The notes beneath the pieces are model-generated. The model did no database searches and was not told the DNA's origin. It saw only the letters and a list, made by a program, of their open reading frames with translations. The translations under genes were made by a program, and so were the position numbers. Positions 1-12,067 of a stretch of 64,000 nt of DNA are shown here, one piece after another; positions within the stretch are counted from its first letter, which is position 1; every line of letters starts with the position of its first letter. The DNA is from Azorinus chamasolen (lineage: Eukaryota; Mollusca; Bivalvia; Cardiida; Solecurtidae), in contig OY755240.1 of the NCBI GenBank assembly GCA_963576725.1, forward strand, positions 96,816,316 to 96,880,315. The letters are read 5' to 3'.

Positions 1-537
1 CTTAGTACAATATTTTGCTGTCCATAAACAGGAGTTGAAACAATGGCTGAGCTATCGGGCACAAGGTCAGCCTGACCTAGTTTTCCGACTGATTTTGTGG
101 ACATTTGGTTGCAACGTGACCCTTTGCATGGCATTTAAAACATTCTATGTTGTTGACCCTATCAAAATCTGACCTATCTCTGCTGTTTGACCTGTCTCTG
201 CTATTTGACCTACTTCTGGAAATGCTTTTAAAGGTTTGAGTGAGATTTTCCAGTAAAGTTGCTATTTCTTTTAAAGACCTTTCACAGGAATCTGAATTCC
301 TTTTGTCAGTAGAACTCATAGCATTCAACTGAGAATCGTATTCAAACCTAGGCTTGCTAAGTATACCCTGAGACCCCTCAAAAGCCTCAAATTCTACCGC
401 AAGTGCAATAGCTGCATCTATTGTTTTAGGGTGGCGGAATTGAACATGACTTCGCACTTCAGTGCGTGCAAGGCCATTTATGAATTGCTCAATGGTGTAA
501 ATTTCTCGGGCTTCCGGCTGTACCCCATGATAGGCTT
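1..537 (-). pseudogene. Gypsy-type gag, C-terminal half with zinc knuckle (split gene)
   Basis: On the minus strand a gag-like frame runs from about 537 to a stop at 77. It is open upstream of the first Met at 457. The end of the protein has a run of SR/RD repeats followed by a CCHC zinc knuckle of spacing C-x2-C-x4-H-x4-C (CFKCHAKGHVATKC), which in retrotransposon Gag binds the element's RNA. The N-terminal part of the same gene lies at 3827-4040 on the same strand; the two were separated by a 3.3-kb insertion. Bases 1-76 lie downstream of the gag stop and may lead into pol, but no pol motif is visible. An LTR element of the Ty3/Gypsy group is inferred from the gag alone. Confidence 0.75.
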
Positions 538-981
538 ATGGGAATGCTATATACCGTCAGGTAATTGATATTCCTATGGGTACGAATTGTGCACCACTTG
601 TCGCAGATTTGTTTTTGTACTGCTATGAGAGAGATTTCATGTTGCGTTTGAATCCTCAATCAAAAGAAGATGTTATAAAAGCCTTCAATGAAACTTGTCG
701 ATATTTGGATGATATTTTTAACTTAGATAACCCTTTCTTCGATGCTCTGATTCCTACAATTTATCCTAAAGAACTCAAATTGAATAAAGCTAACCCGTCC
801 GACAATTATGCAGCGTTTCTTGACCTAGACCTTAAAATTAATAATGGAATGATTTCTTCTAAAATATATGACAAAAAAGATGATTTTGATTTTAATATTG
901 TAAATTTTCCTCATCTTGACGGGGATGTTCCCCGTGCTCCATCTTACGCACACACTATCGAAATCTCTCGCTTATTGGCAA
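538..981 (+). pseudogene. PLE reverse transcriptase fragment (copy P1, 5' part)
   Basis: The frame starts abruptly inside an RT domain (YGNAIYRQV, then IPMGTNCAPLVADLF) and contains the catalytic box RYLDD, followed by the IYPKEL and SKIYDKKDDF segments. No start codon of its own is present: the copy is 5'-truncated. After SYA at about 945 roughly 55 codons are missing compared with the copy at 30.4-31.7 kb, and the frame shifts. The RT style (GIPMGTNCAP, YLDD, and SYDVSTFYTTL in sister copies) fits Penelope-like elements; that family assignment is inferred. The copy sits in the gag gene and continues at 3064 after a nested insertion. Confidence 0.65.
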
Positions 982-1063
982 TGGAAAAGTAGTAAAGTCA
1001 AGCAGGCAAAGCCACATGCAAGACGCAACCACCACCAAAACACCGATAGACAGCATGACACAC

Positions 1064-1195
1064 ACACACACACGCACACGCACACGCACACGCACACGCA
1101 CACGCACACGCACACGCACACGCACACGCACACGCACACGCACACGCACACGCACACGCACACGCATACACACACGCACACGCACACACACACAC
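1064..1195. repeat. (ACACGC)n hexanucleotide array
   Basis: About 18 regular units of CACACG lie within the tail of copy P2. The tract is alternating purine-pyrimidine. The open frames over it (His-Thr, Cys-Val, Arg-Thr repeats) are low-complexity artefacts. Confidence 0.9.
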
Positions 1196-1337
1196 ACCCA
1201 AACGCACACACACACACACGAAATGAACACAGAAAACACCAAAAGACACACAAGAAACAGGGACAAACGTTCCACAACATGAACAAACCACAAGCACAAA
1301 GACGCAAGGCAAACAAAAGGAAGGGCGACAAAGAGAG

Positions 1338-2302
<965 letters not shown>

Positions 2303-3063
2303 AATGAACACAGAAAACACCAAAAGACACACAAGAAACAGGGACAAACGTTCCACAACATGAACAAACCACAAGCACAAAGACGCAAGGCAAACAAAAG
2401 GAAGGGTGACAAAGAGAGTACCGCCTTGGCACGGTCAGCAGCAAAAACACCACTGGGGGTTTAATGGAAAAGTAGTAAAGTCAAGCAGGCAAAGCCACAT
2501 GCAAGACGCAACCACCACCAAAACACCGATAGACAGCATGACACACACACACACCCAAACGCACACGCACTCACACACACACGAAATGAACACAGAAAAC
2601 ACCAAAAGACACACAAGAACCAGGGACAAACGTTCCACAACATGAACAAACCACAAGCACAAAGACGCAATGCAAACAAAAGGAAGGGTGACAAAGAGAG
2701 TACCGCCTTGGCACGGTCAGCAGCAAAAACACCACTGGGGGTTTAAACCGGTTTACGGACGTCCTAACCTCACACTTCTCTCAAAGTCACCCTAGCTTTA
2801 CAAATATTGTAAATAAAGGTATCCCCGCTGGACTTACCCACAACATAGACGACGGTGAACACAGGACAACATGTAAAACATAGCATAATAACTGTGACAA
2901 TCCGTCAAATATGTACTCAATGACTTTGCTGAAGTCAGAGCACCTGCAGGTAAGTCGTTAAGGGCACGACAGGGAAAAAGTAATACATGAGTCTGGTAAG
3001 CTCCTCCTGTATCCAAGTTTAAGAGTATACCATCATAGAGTACTACCCTCGGCCTGTCATCGT

Positions 3064-3826
3064 AAGTACAAATGTAATCTCAAGGTGCTTCTGCGACACG
3101 GTATTTCACATCCTGAATTTTATGGTGATGTGATTTACAAACTTCGTAAAATTATTGGACATACCCATTTTCTCACTTTGTTCATCAAATATATAAAACA
3201 ATTCATTAAAAAGGGATATGATCCTGTAGTACTACAACATACTGCATGTTTGGTTGTGAACCCTTTTACAGTTGGCAATCACGCTGGCCTCTTTGCATGT
3301 ACGCCGACAAGAAAGGTTTAGTACTCTATGAAGGCGACCTCTTAAATGCAGAAATGGAAAGAGAACGTCGTATATCTGTACTATTTCATTTTTGTCGTAC
3401 CCTTTATTACTTTTCTACAGTTACTCTGTTTGCAGCTCAATCATTGAGTACACTAGCGATAGGTGGATACAGTATGTTCACTTAAATGTTTTTTTGTTAT
3501 ACATGCACTTTACCACTGTATTTGCTGTCGCGGTTGTTGTAGATTAGTCGGAGAGGGGATACGTTTATTTACACTGTTTGTCTTTTAGGATGGGGATGGA
3601 ATAAGTGAGGTTGGGCGCCCATAAACCGGTTTAACCCCCCAGTGACTTTTGTCACTGACCGTTCCAAGGCGGTACTTCCATCTTCCTCCTATTGTATGTT
3701 TGTTTTGTCTTCGTGTGTCTCTTGTTGTTTTTTCTACTTATGTACATTTGCTGTTTCCTTGTGTTGCTGTTCGGGCGAGTGTTTGTTCTGTATGTGGTGT
3801 TTCCTGCATGACTCATTTTTGTACTT
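3064..3826 (+). mobile_element. PLE subfamily B: ORF end, 3' UTR and tail (copy P1, 3' part)
   Basis: The RT C-terminus resumes at KYKCNLKVLLRHG and ends in the stop at 3319-3321 after FACTPTRKV. The UTR contains GGGGATACGTTTATTTACAC, the palindrome AAACCGGTTT (about 3624), the hairpin CAGTGAC-TTTT-GTCACTG (3640-3657) and the ACCG/CGGT hairpin next to it. The copy ends at GACTCATTTTTGTACTT without poly(A). Nothing resembling a GIY-YIG endonuclease follows the RT. Nearly identical to 13319-14088. Confidence 0.75.
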
Positions 3827-4040
3827 GTAGACATAGCCTTTGTAGGGCATAGCCAAAATCAGAGGCAGACTCATTCCTCTGCTGACGCCTATTTCTGAAT
3901 TCACAGCGGAAAGCCGTTTCACGCTCTGCAGGACTGAACCTTCTACCTAAAGTATCAACAAGATACCTGTAGCTATTCATTTGATTTGGGAGGAAGTCAC
4001 TGAGCAGTTTTTGGGCAGGACCCCTTAAACTCATAACTAC
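3827..4040 (-). pseudogene. Gypsy-type gag, N-terminal half (split gene)
   Basis: The minus-strand frame shows a retrotransposon gag core: GPAQKLLSDF, YRYLVDTLGRRF, RQQRNESASDF and GYALQRLC. It breaks at 3827 where PLE copy P1 begins. Removing 538-3826 would bring this fragment in frame with the zinc-knuckle half at 1-537. Upstream of residue M at 4034 the frame is cut by the LINE starting near 4041. Confidence 0.7.
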
Positions 4041-6609
4041 ATGAAAAACAATAAGAGCCCAGGATCATCAGGATTTGGGGCTGATTTTTACAAAGTGTTT
4101 TGGAAACAATTAGGGGATTTCGTTGTTAGAGCACTAAATGAAGCTTATAATTTAAATTCACTTTCATGCACCCAAACACAGGGGATTATAACATGTATTC
4201 CTAAAGGTGATAAGCCGAGACAATTTCTTAAAAACTGGAGACCAATAACTTTACTCAATACAGTTTATAAAATTGGAACTGGATGCATTGCAAATAGATT
4301 GAAATCTGTTCTGCCAAAACGTATACACGAAGATCAGACTGGCTTCTTAAAAGGTAGGTTTATAGGGGAAAATATAAGATTAATATACGATTTACCTCAA
4401 CATACAGAAGAGCACGACATCCCAGGTATGCTTCTTTTAATAGACTTTGAAAAGGCCTATCATGGACGTATGTAAACAGAACACTGTCACTTTTTAATTT
4501 TGGCCCATCCATTAAAAAATGGTTTAATGTCTTCTATAAAGATGCAAAATCATCAGTAACTCAATGTGGATTTCTTTCAGACTTCTTCAAAATAGAGCGA
4601 GGTTGCAGACATGCTGCATTTTTATTTTATGTGCAGAGATTTTGTCCGTGATTATACGTCAAAATAACAAAATAAAAGGTATTAAAATAAATGAAACAGA
4701 GTATAAGTTATCACAGTTTGCAGGCGACACAAGCATTATCCTAGACGGGTCGGCAGAATCATTGAATGAAACATTAGAAACTCTCTCTTATTTCTCTGAG
4801 GTATCGGGTTTAAATGTTAACTTTGACAAAACAAAAGTGGTTTGGATAGGGAGAAAAAAGTATAGCTCTTCTTCAATAAAAACAAAATGGAAACTTACTT
4901 GGATGCAAACACACTTTCAAATGCTAGGTGTAACATTTCACGTTGATCTAGAGAAAATGATTGTTTTAAATTATAAAGAGAAAGTAAAAGATATACAAGG
5001 CATTATAAAAAATTGGAATAGAAGAATATTGACGCCTATTGGAAAAATTGCTGTTATAAAAAGCCTGCTAATCTCAAAAATGAACCATCTATTTTTAACA
5101 ATACCAAACCCACCGGATTATATAATTAAAGACCTAAATGATTTGTTTTTCAATTTTATATGGAATAAAACTTCTAGAATTAACAAATCAGTCCTGGTTA
5201 GAAAATACGAAAATGGTGGTTTGCAAATGATTAACTTAGAGGCGTTTGTAAAATCATTAAAAACAACTTGGATAAGGAGATTAATATTAAAAGAAGACGG
5301 CTGGTCAGGAATTATTCAATATGATATAGATAAGTACAAACTGATGAATAGCGGTTGTCAATATATTAAACAAATATCAAAAACTATAAACAATAGATTT
5401 TGGAAAGAAACGCTAGATGCCTTTGATGATGTAGTACAAAAGCATCAATTGAAAAAGGAAAATATAATGCTTTATCCATTATTTTACCATCCAAACATTC
5501 GTATAGGAACTCAAAGTATATTTATAAATTCGTGGTTCAAAGCTGGAGTTCATTGTATAGGAGATCTATTTAACGACAGAGAAAGTTTATTAAACCTAGA
5601 TGAATTTAATCTGAAATACAACTTACATACGCATTTTCTGTTATATAAAGGAGTAACCGCTGCTGTTAGAATCTTTCTGAAAAATACGGGAGTTCCGAGT
5701 TGTGAAATAAATTCTATTAACAGACCCTTTTGTCCTCCGCTTATTGAAATTTTGTTCAAAGACACTAAATGAGCAAAGTCAATATACAATATTTTAAATT
5801 GCAATAATACACAAGCTTCATGTGTGGCAAAGTGGCATGAGAAATTACATGCAACTTTTACTTCACAGCAATGGAAGAGTATATTCTCTATGCCATTTCA
5901 AATAAGTAAGGACACCAAATTCCAATGGTTTCAGGTTAGAATTATACACAGAATATTAGGAACAAATGAATATATTTTTAAGTTAGGGTTACGAGAAAAC
6001 CCGCTTTGTACATTCTGTAAATCCGAGGCAGAAACATTGGAACATCTGTTTTGGGAATGTCCTTTCAGCAAAAGCATTTTGGAACATACATTACTACATA
6101 CTAAAATATTTACTTCGATTGATCGAAAAACACTTTTATTCGGAACAGAAAATGTTAAAGACACCGCAAAAAATTGCATCCTAATACTCTTAAAAATGTA
6201 TATTTTTCAATGTCGAAATAACTCGTGTATACCTTCGAAAGTTTCTGCTCGTAAATATATTCTTTTTCAATATAAAAAAATAAAAAATGTTGCTATGGAA
6301 AAAAATAAAATTGAGGAATTTAATCAAAATTGGAATAGCATTAAATATTCGTTGGTAAATTGTTGTTAATCCCTTAGATTGGTGTTTTTTCATCGGTACT
6401 TTTCACCGATTAGAGCATATGACGTATTGGCCGTACAGTCTGTTTTTTCTTGTTTTTTTAGATATTGTCCAATCAAGTGTACTTTTTGTGAACATATAGG
6501 TATACATTGTTGTAAGGTGTGGAGGGGGATGCCCTCGACGCTCACACACTCTATGACGGGGACAATAAACGGGGTCCTTGTTTATGAGGATCTGGAAAAA
6601 AAAAAAAGT
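4041..6609 (+). pseudogene. LINE of L1/Tx1 type, 5'-truncated and inactivated
   Basis: The copy begins inside the RT domain (KNNKSPGSSGF, then IPKGD, NWRPITLLN, DQTGFLKGRFIGENIR, LLIDFEKAY). It lacks the endonuclease. It is dead for several reasons: frames break between 4475 and 4564; the RQGDPLSP motif expected after RGCR (about 4608) is deleted; the catalytic FADD box reads FAGD at 4717-4728, losing one aspartate; and TGA at 5770-5772 interrupts the C-terminal part. The terminal zinc finger C-TF-C...H-LFWE-C near 6006-6060 is intact, and the frame ends at 6369. The 3' UTR has AATAAA near 6563 and a poly(A) run at about 6596-6608. No target-site duplication is evident. Confidence 0.85.
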
Positions 6610-8280
6610 TGCTAGTAGCCAAGTTTTCATACTAAAAGTAGCCAGTTACTAGAATCCAGCCACTAGTAACCAAATTTTCCTACTACAAGTAGCCAGTTAC
6701 TAATAACCAAGTTTTCCTACTATTAGTAGCCAGTTACTAGTAGCCAATTTCTCCTACTACAAGTAGCCAGTTACTAGTAGCCAGTTACTAGTAGCTAAAT
6801 TCTCCTACTACAAGTAGACAGTTACTAGAATCCAGCTACTAGTAACCAAATTTTCCTACAACTAGTAGCCAGTTACTAGCAGCCAAGTCCTCCTACTACA
6901 AGTAGCCAGCTACTTATAACCAAAATTTCCTACTACTAGTAGCCAGTTACTAGAAGCCAAGTTCTCCTACTACAAGTAGCCAATTTCTAGAACCCAGCTA
7001 CTAGTAACCAAATTTTCTTACTACTAGTAGCTATTAACCAAGTTCTATTACAAGTAGCCAGTTTCTAGTAGCCAGCTACTAGTAACCAAAATTTCCTACT
7101 ACAAATAGCCAGTTACTAGTAGCCAGCTACTAGTAACCAAGTTTTCCTACTACTAGTAGCCAGCTATTAGTAACCAACTTCTCCTACTACAAGTAGCCAG
7201 CTACTAGTAACCAATTTTTCCTACAACTAGTAGCCAGCTACTAGTAACCAAGTTCTATTACAAGAAGCCAGTTACTAGTAGCCAGCTAGTAGTAACCAAA
7301 TGTTTCTACTACTAGTAGCCAGTTACTAGTAGCCAAGTTCTCCTACTACAAGTAGCCAGTTACTAGTAGCCAGCTACTAGTAACCAAGTTTTCCTTACTA
7401 GTAGCCAAGTTCTCCTACTACTAGTAGCCAGTTACTAGTAACCAGCTATTAGTAACCAAAATTTCCTACTACTAGTAGCCAGTTACTAGTAACCAGATTC
7501 TAATAACCAAGTTGTCCTACTACTAGTAGCCAGTTACTAGTAGCCAAGTTATCCTACTACAAGTAGCCAGTTACTAGTAGCCAGCTACGTGTAACCAAAT
7601 GTTTCTACTAGATCTAGTAGTAGTCAGTTACTAGTAGCCAAGTTCTCCTACAACAAGTAGCCAGTTACTAGTAGCCAGCTTCTAGTAACCAAATTGTCCT
7701 ACTATTAGTAGTAGCCACGTTATCCTACTACAACTAGCCAGTTACTAGTAGCAAGCTCCTAACCACATTTTCCTACTACACTTAACCAGTTAACAAGTTC
7801 TCCTACTACAAGTAGCCAGTTAATAGTAGCCAGCTACTAGTAACCAAGTTTTCCTACCCAGCTACTAGTAACCAAGTTCTATTACAAGTAGCAAGTTACT
7901 AGCAGCCAGCTAGTAGTAACCACATTTTCTAAATTTTTTACTAAAAGAAGCCAGCTACTAGTAGCCAGCTACTAGTAACCAAGTTTTCCTACTACTAGTA
8001 GCCAGCTACTAGTAACCAAGTTATACTACAGGTAGCCAGTTACTAGTAACCAGCTTCTAGTAACCAAGTTTTCCTACTACTAGTAGCCAGTTACTAGTAG
8101 CCAAGTTCTCCTACTACAAGTAGTCAGTTACTAGTAGCCAGCTACTAGTAACCAAAATTTCCTACTACAAATAGCCAGTTACTAGTAGCCAGCTACTTGT
8201 AACCACATTTTCCTACTAGATCTAGTAGTAGCCAGTTACTAGTAGCCAAATTCTCCTACTACAAGAAGCCAGTTACTAGT
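6610..8280. repeat. CTAGTAG-type minisatellite, left array
   Basis: Degenerate tandem array of short words such as CTAGTAGCCAGTTACTAGTA and AACCAAGTTTTCCTACTA, about 1.7 kb, with no coding capacity. Bases 7490-8280 recur without visible difference at 10760-11550. Confidence 0.9.
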
Positions 8281-10759
8281 TTATATCTTTATTTCCTCCA
8301 AATGTTGAAGAGTTAAACATACAAACAAGAAATTTAAATACATACAATTATGACAAACTATATATACAATACAAGGCAAAGTAATATGATATGAATTTAA
8401 ACAAGGATCCTAATATTTATAATAATTATCATCCATATCATCATTGATATATGGTACACACATGTGTATATATTCATAATGAGCACATTTAAGATAGCAC
8501 CAATACAATCGTTTTCTAAGCGTTACGATAATCTTCAAACACAGACGGGCCCACAATGCAGCACGATATTACAGCTGCGACCTTCATCACGAGTCTTCAG
8601 CAATACCACCATGCTGCATTAAGTTGTACAAAGTGCCATATTTATACAAGTAGTCGAACAAGTCGCATTAGCAGTGCTTTATAGTATCACAGTCCACTGA
8701 TAGTGGTGTAAACAAGGATCAGTACGATCTACATCTTACATTTATATTCTTTTAGCTACATTAAATGAAGAATATATAAGTTTGTGTTGCATTCACCCAA
8801 CTAGTGAAATAAAGAACACCACATTTTACTAACATGTATAACCCCTGCTTTAAGAAATTGAATATACTTGTCATTCAACAGACTGTAGAGTGCATCGTCC
8901 TGAGAACCAAGAAGAACTCCAATGTAAACATCATTATGAAGATTGTTCAAGTACTCTAATACAGACAAACCAAATGCATGCCCTAGATAACTCTTAAAAC
9001 GCGTACGCACGCATTCTAGATACTCACATCTAAATAGACAGTGTTCTACATCATTAGTAAATATTGAACCACATTTATGACACAGTTTGTCATATTCATA
9101 AGAGTTGATACGAGATACTAGCCCTATGACGTTTTGACAATGTTGAGTACATGATGGGTCATATTTACAAAGTGACCAAATAATGCTCTCTCGATATACA
9201 GGGTGTATACACTTGAATAGTGTGAATATTTCTTCAGATAACTGTAAATACCACATATATTCCTCCCGGTGCTTAACCGACGTTTTACAGATGCGTTTCC
9301 ATGTGTGTTTACCGGGGAAAACGTCATCACATGCATACTTATAAAGATAACTTTCCAGACTGTAATCTGACAGAATATCAAATATATCACTAAAATAACC
9401 CATTTGATTACCACTTGTATTTAAGAATGACGACATACGCATGAGAAACACATCTTTAACACGTGATTCAGAACCAAGGTTGCATAGCTGACCAAAGAGA
9501 GTCAACTTCTTTAAGTCAATTTCTGCTTTAATTGAGAATAACCCTAGCAGACCTAAAGCTATAACAGTCCTCGTTCTTGTACCTATACATTGCATAAGCT
9601 TACAACAAAAACGATGGCTCCGTTCAAGTAGCAATAGATCAGAGTCACTCAACTGGTATATCATCTCACACCCATACAACGCTTTCGGCAATACTTTAGC
9701 TTTATATACTTTTTTAAGTGTAAAAGGGTGCAGCCCCTGATTACCAAATCCTCCTACTCCCAAAAAGGTGCGTCTTAACTTAGAGTTTACATCTTTAACA
9801 ATGGCATGGTTAACTAAAAACTTGCTAAATGGTATACCAAGATGAGTATATATATCACGTTCATCGATACTTTCATTGCCTATGTACCATCGTCTACAGG
9901 TCTTCGAATACTGACTCTTAGACTCATTGCAAACAATAACCGCACATTTCTTGGCATTGTATTCGTAACGCCATTTGCATGAATATTTGTAACACAAAGT
10001 AGTCATTCTATCCAAGCCAGATTTTGTAAGCGCCAATAAAGTCATGTCATCAGCTGAAACTACGGCAGGTACAGCTAGACCGTTTAATTTAAAACCAATG
10101 TTCAAATCAACAAATTTTCGAATAAGCCCATCGATGAAGCAGAGGTACAGGAACGGCGAGCTTACCCCGCCTTGCCTGGTCCCTACTTCTATAGGGAAGA
10201 AATCGGATTTGAATCCCTTAAACATCAGGCAGCTCTCCAGATCTTCATGCAAATTCACGATTGCCTTCCATGAAAATGACGTTATCCCCATTTCGTGTAG
10301 CTTGAAAAACAAACCATTGTGCCACACCTTATCAAAGGCAGTCTTAACATCTAAAAAGCAGACGTACAATTTACTACTATTCTCTCTGCAAAAGTAGACA
10401 CATTCTCTCAACAGAAAAGACGACATAGTACAACTCATATTTTTCTGAAAGCCACATTGCAACGGGCTAAAACAGCAATCATTTTCCGCTTTCATACGGG
10501 AAAGCAAAAGCCTCTCATATAGCTTCAATATGGCCGAAGACAGTGTTATTGCCCTATAACTAGCCGGATCGTCCTTTCTCTTATTGCCGCCTTTGTACAG
10601 GGTTATTATTACACCACGTTTCATACGCTTTGGAATATATGAAAACTTGTACATATAATTATACAACTTTAAAAGAACAGTATAGAGTAACTCATTAGCA
10701 TATATAATATGTTCATTTGAGATACGATCTAAAGAACAGGCCTTCTTTGTTTTCTTTGT
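8281..10759 (-). mobile_element. 5'-truncated LINE inserted in the minisatellite
   Basis: The element runs on the minus strand from 10759, in the first RT block, to 8281. Its 3' end reads AATAAAGATATAA, with no long poly(A). About 520 bases of AT-rich 3' UTR (8281-8800) follow the stop codon. Both sides are the same minisatellite sequence: 7490-8280 and 10760-11550 are identical by eye at a constant offset of 3270. This makes the element look recent. A CR1/L2/Jockey-like clade is inferred from the RT. Confidence 0.85.
8801..10759 (-). CDS. Non-LTR reverse transcriptase, open but 5'-truncated
   Basis: About 650 codons without a stop. Counting from an adventitious Met at 10780 in the flanking repeat (659 residues in that numbering): RT opening KKACSLDRIS (11-20), DPASYRAITLSSAILKLYER (71-90), CGFQKNMS, motif A FLDVKTAFDKVW (142-153), TRQGGVSSP (201-209), catalytic box SADDM (242-246) with both aspartates, and a C-terminal zinc finger C-HK-C...H-C-LFR-C (about 567-585). 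The usual Tyr/Phe before ADD is Ser. No apurinic endonuclease is present, so the copy cannot be autonomous. The protein would copy LINE RNA into DNA at a nicked target. The frame is real; expression is not shown. Confidence 0.85.
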   Translation of the reverse strand, partial: TKKTKKACSLDRISNEHIIYANELLYTVLLKLYNYMYKFSYIPKRMKRGVIITLYKGGNKRKDDPASYRAITLSSAILKLYERLLLSRMKAENDCCFSPLQCGFQKNMSCTMSSFLLRECVYFCRENSSKLYVCFLDVKTAFDKVWHNGLFFKLHEMGITSFSWKAIVNLHEDLESCLMFKGFKSDFFPIEVGTRQGGVSSPFLYLCFIDGLIRKFVDLNIGFKLNGLAVPAVVSADDMTLLALTKSGLDRMTTLCYKYSCKWRYEYNAKKCAVIVCNESKSQYSKTCRRWYIGNESIDERDIYTHLGIPFSKFLVNHAIVKDVNSKLRRTFLGVGGFGNQGLHPFTLKKVYKAKVLPKALYGCEMIYQLSDSDLLLLERSHRFCCKLMQCIGTRTRTVIALGLLGLFSIKAEIDLKKLTLFGQLCNLGSESRVKDVFLMRMSSFLNTSGNQMGYFSDIFDILSDYSLESYLYKYACDDVFPGKHTWKRICKTSVKHREEYMWYLQLSEEIFTLFKCIHPVYRESIIWSLCKYDPSCTQHCQNVIGLVSRINSYEYDKLCHKCGSIFTNDVEHCLFRCEYLECVRTRFKSYLGHAFGLSVLEYLNNLHNDVYIGVLLGSQDDALYSLLNDKYIQFLKAGVIHVSKMWCSLFH

Positions 10760-11645
10760 TAACCAGATTCTAATAACCAAGTTGTCCTACTACTAGTAGC
10801 CAGTTACTAGTAGCCAAGTTATCCTACTACAAGTAGCCAGTTACTAGTAGCCAGCTACGTGTAACCAAATGTTTCTACTAGATCTAGTAGTAGTCAGTTA
10901 CTAGTAGCCAAGTTCTCCTACAACAAGTAGCCAGTTACTAGTAGCCAGCTTCTAGTAACCAAATTGTCCTACTATTAGTAGTAGCCACGTTATCCTACTA
11001 CAACTAGCCAGTTACTAGTAGCAAGCTCCTAACCACATTTTCCTACTACACTTAACCAGTTAACAAGTTCTCCTACTACAAGTAGCCAGTTAATAGTAGC
11101 CAGCTACTAGTAACCAAGTTTTCCTACCCAGCTACTAGTAACCAAGTTCTATTACAAGTAGCAAGTTACTAGCAGCCAGCTAGTAGTAACCACATTTTCT
11201 AAATTTTTTACTAAAAGAAGCCAGCTACTAGTAGCCAGCTACTAGTAACCAAGTTTTCCTACTACTAGTAGCCAGCTACTAGTAACCAAGTTATACTACA
11301 GGTAGCCAGTTACTAGTAACCAGCTTCTAGTAACCAAGTTTTCCTACTACTAGTAGCCAGTTACTAGTAGCCAAGTTCTCCTACTACAAGTAGTCAGTTA
11401 CTAGTAGCCAGCTACTAGTAACCAAAATTTCCTACTACAAATAGCCAGTTACTAGTAGCCAGCTACTTGTAACCACATTTTCCTACTAGATCTAGTAGTA
11501 GCCAGTTACTAGTAGCCAAATTCTCCTACTACAAGAAGCCAGTTACTAGTAGTCAGCTTCTAGTAACCAAGTTTTCCTACTGCTAGTAGCCAGCTACTAG
11601 TAACCAAGTTCTACTACAAGTAGCCAGTTACTAGTAGCCAGCTAC
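10760..11645. repeat. CTAGTAG-type minisatellite, right array
   Basis: Continuation of the minisatellite on the other side of the LINE. Bases 10760-11550 repeat 7490-8280; 11551-11645 are the remaining array end, passing into unique sequence at TACTGTTACTGTTC. Confidence 0.9.
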
Positions 11646-11771
11646 TGTTACTGTTCACTTCCATAAGATGTCAATTTTGAAGCATGTCTGTGCAGTGTAT
11701 CTAAATTTGACTCATAACTTGACCTTGGTGTATGACCTTGACCTTTATATGTAACCCCACAAAATGCTTGC

Positions 11772-11862
11772 TCAGAGAGAGAGAGAGAGAGAGAGATAGA
11801 GAGAAAGAGAAAGAGAGAGAGACACACACAAAGATGGACAGAGAGACAGACAGACACAGAGA
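11772..11862. repeat. (GA)n / (GACA)n microsatellite
   Basis: GA-rich run with scattered interruptions. The Leu/Ser frames on the minus strand are artefacts. Confidence 0.9.
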
Positions 11863-12067
11863 GAATACTACACCTAACCAATAAGACAATTATAAAACTT
11901 ACTCAAACGGATTCAAGAAAGATCTTGAAGTCTGCTTCCTAGACACCCTACCCTACCAATCCTCAAAACTGAGGACTTCGGCAACCCTGAAAAAATATTT
12001 ACATGTGTACTTCTACGACTAGGGTGAATATTTGCATTTGAATATCTTCCTTGTTCAAAATGAATGA

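Noticed and set aside
11648..11889. Leu/Ser-rich minus-strand frames, also at 23055-23298 and 24358-24570
   Set aside because: Simple-sequence (GA/CT/GACA) translations.
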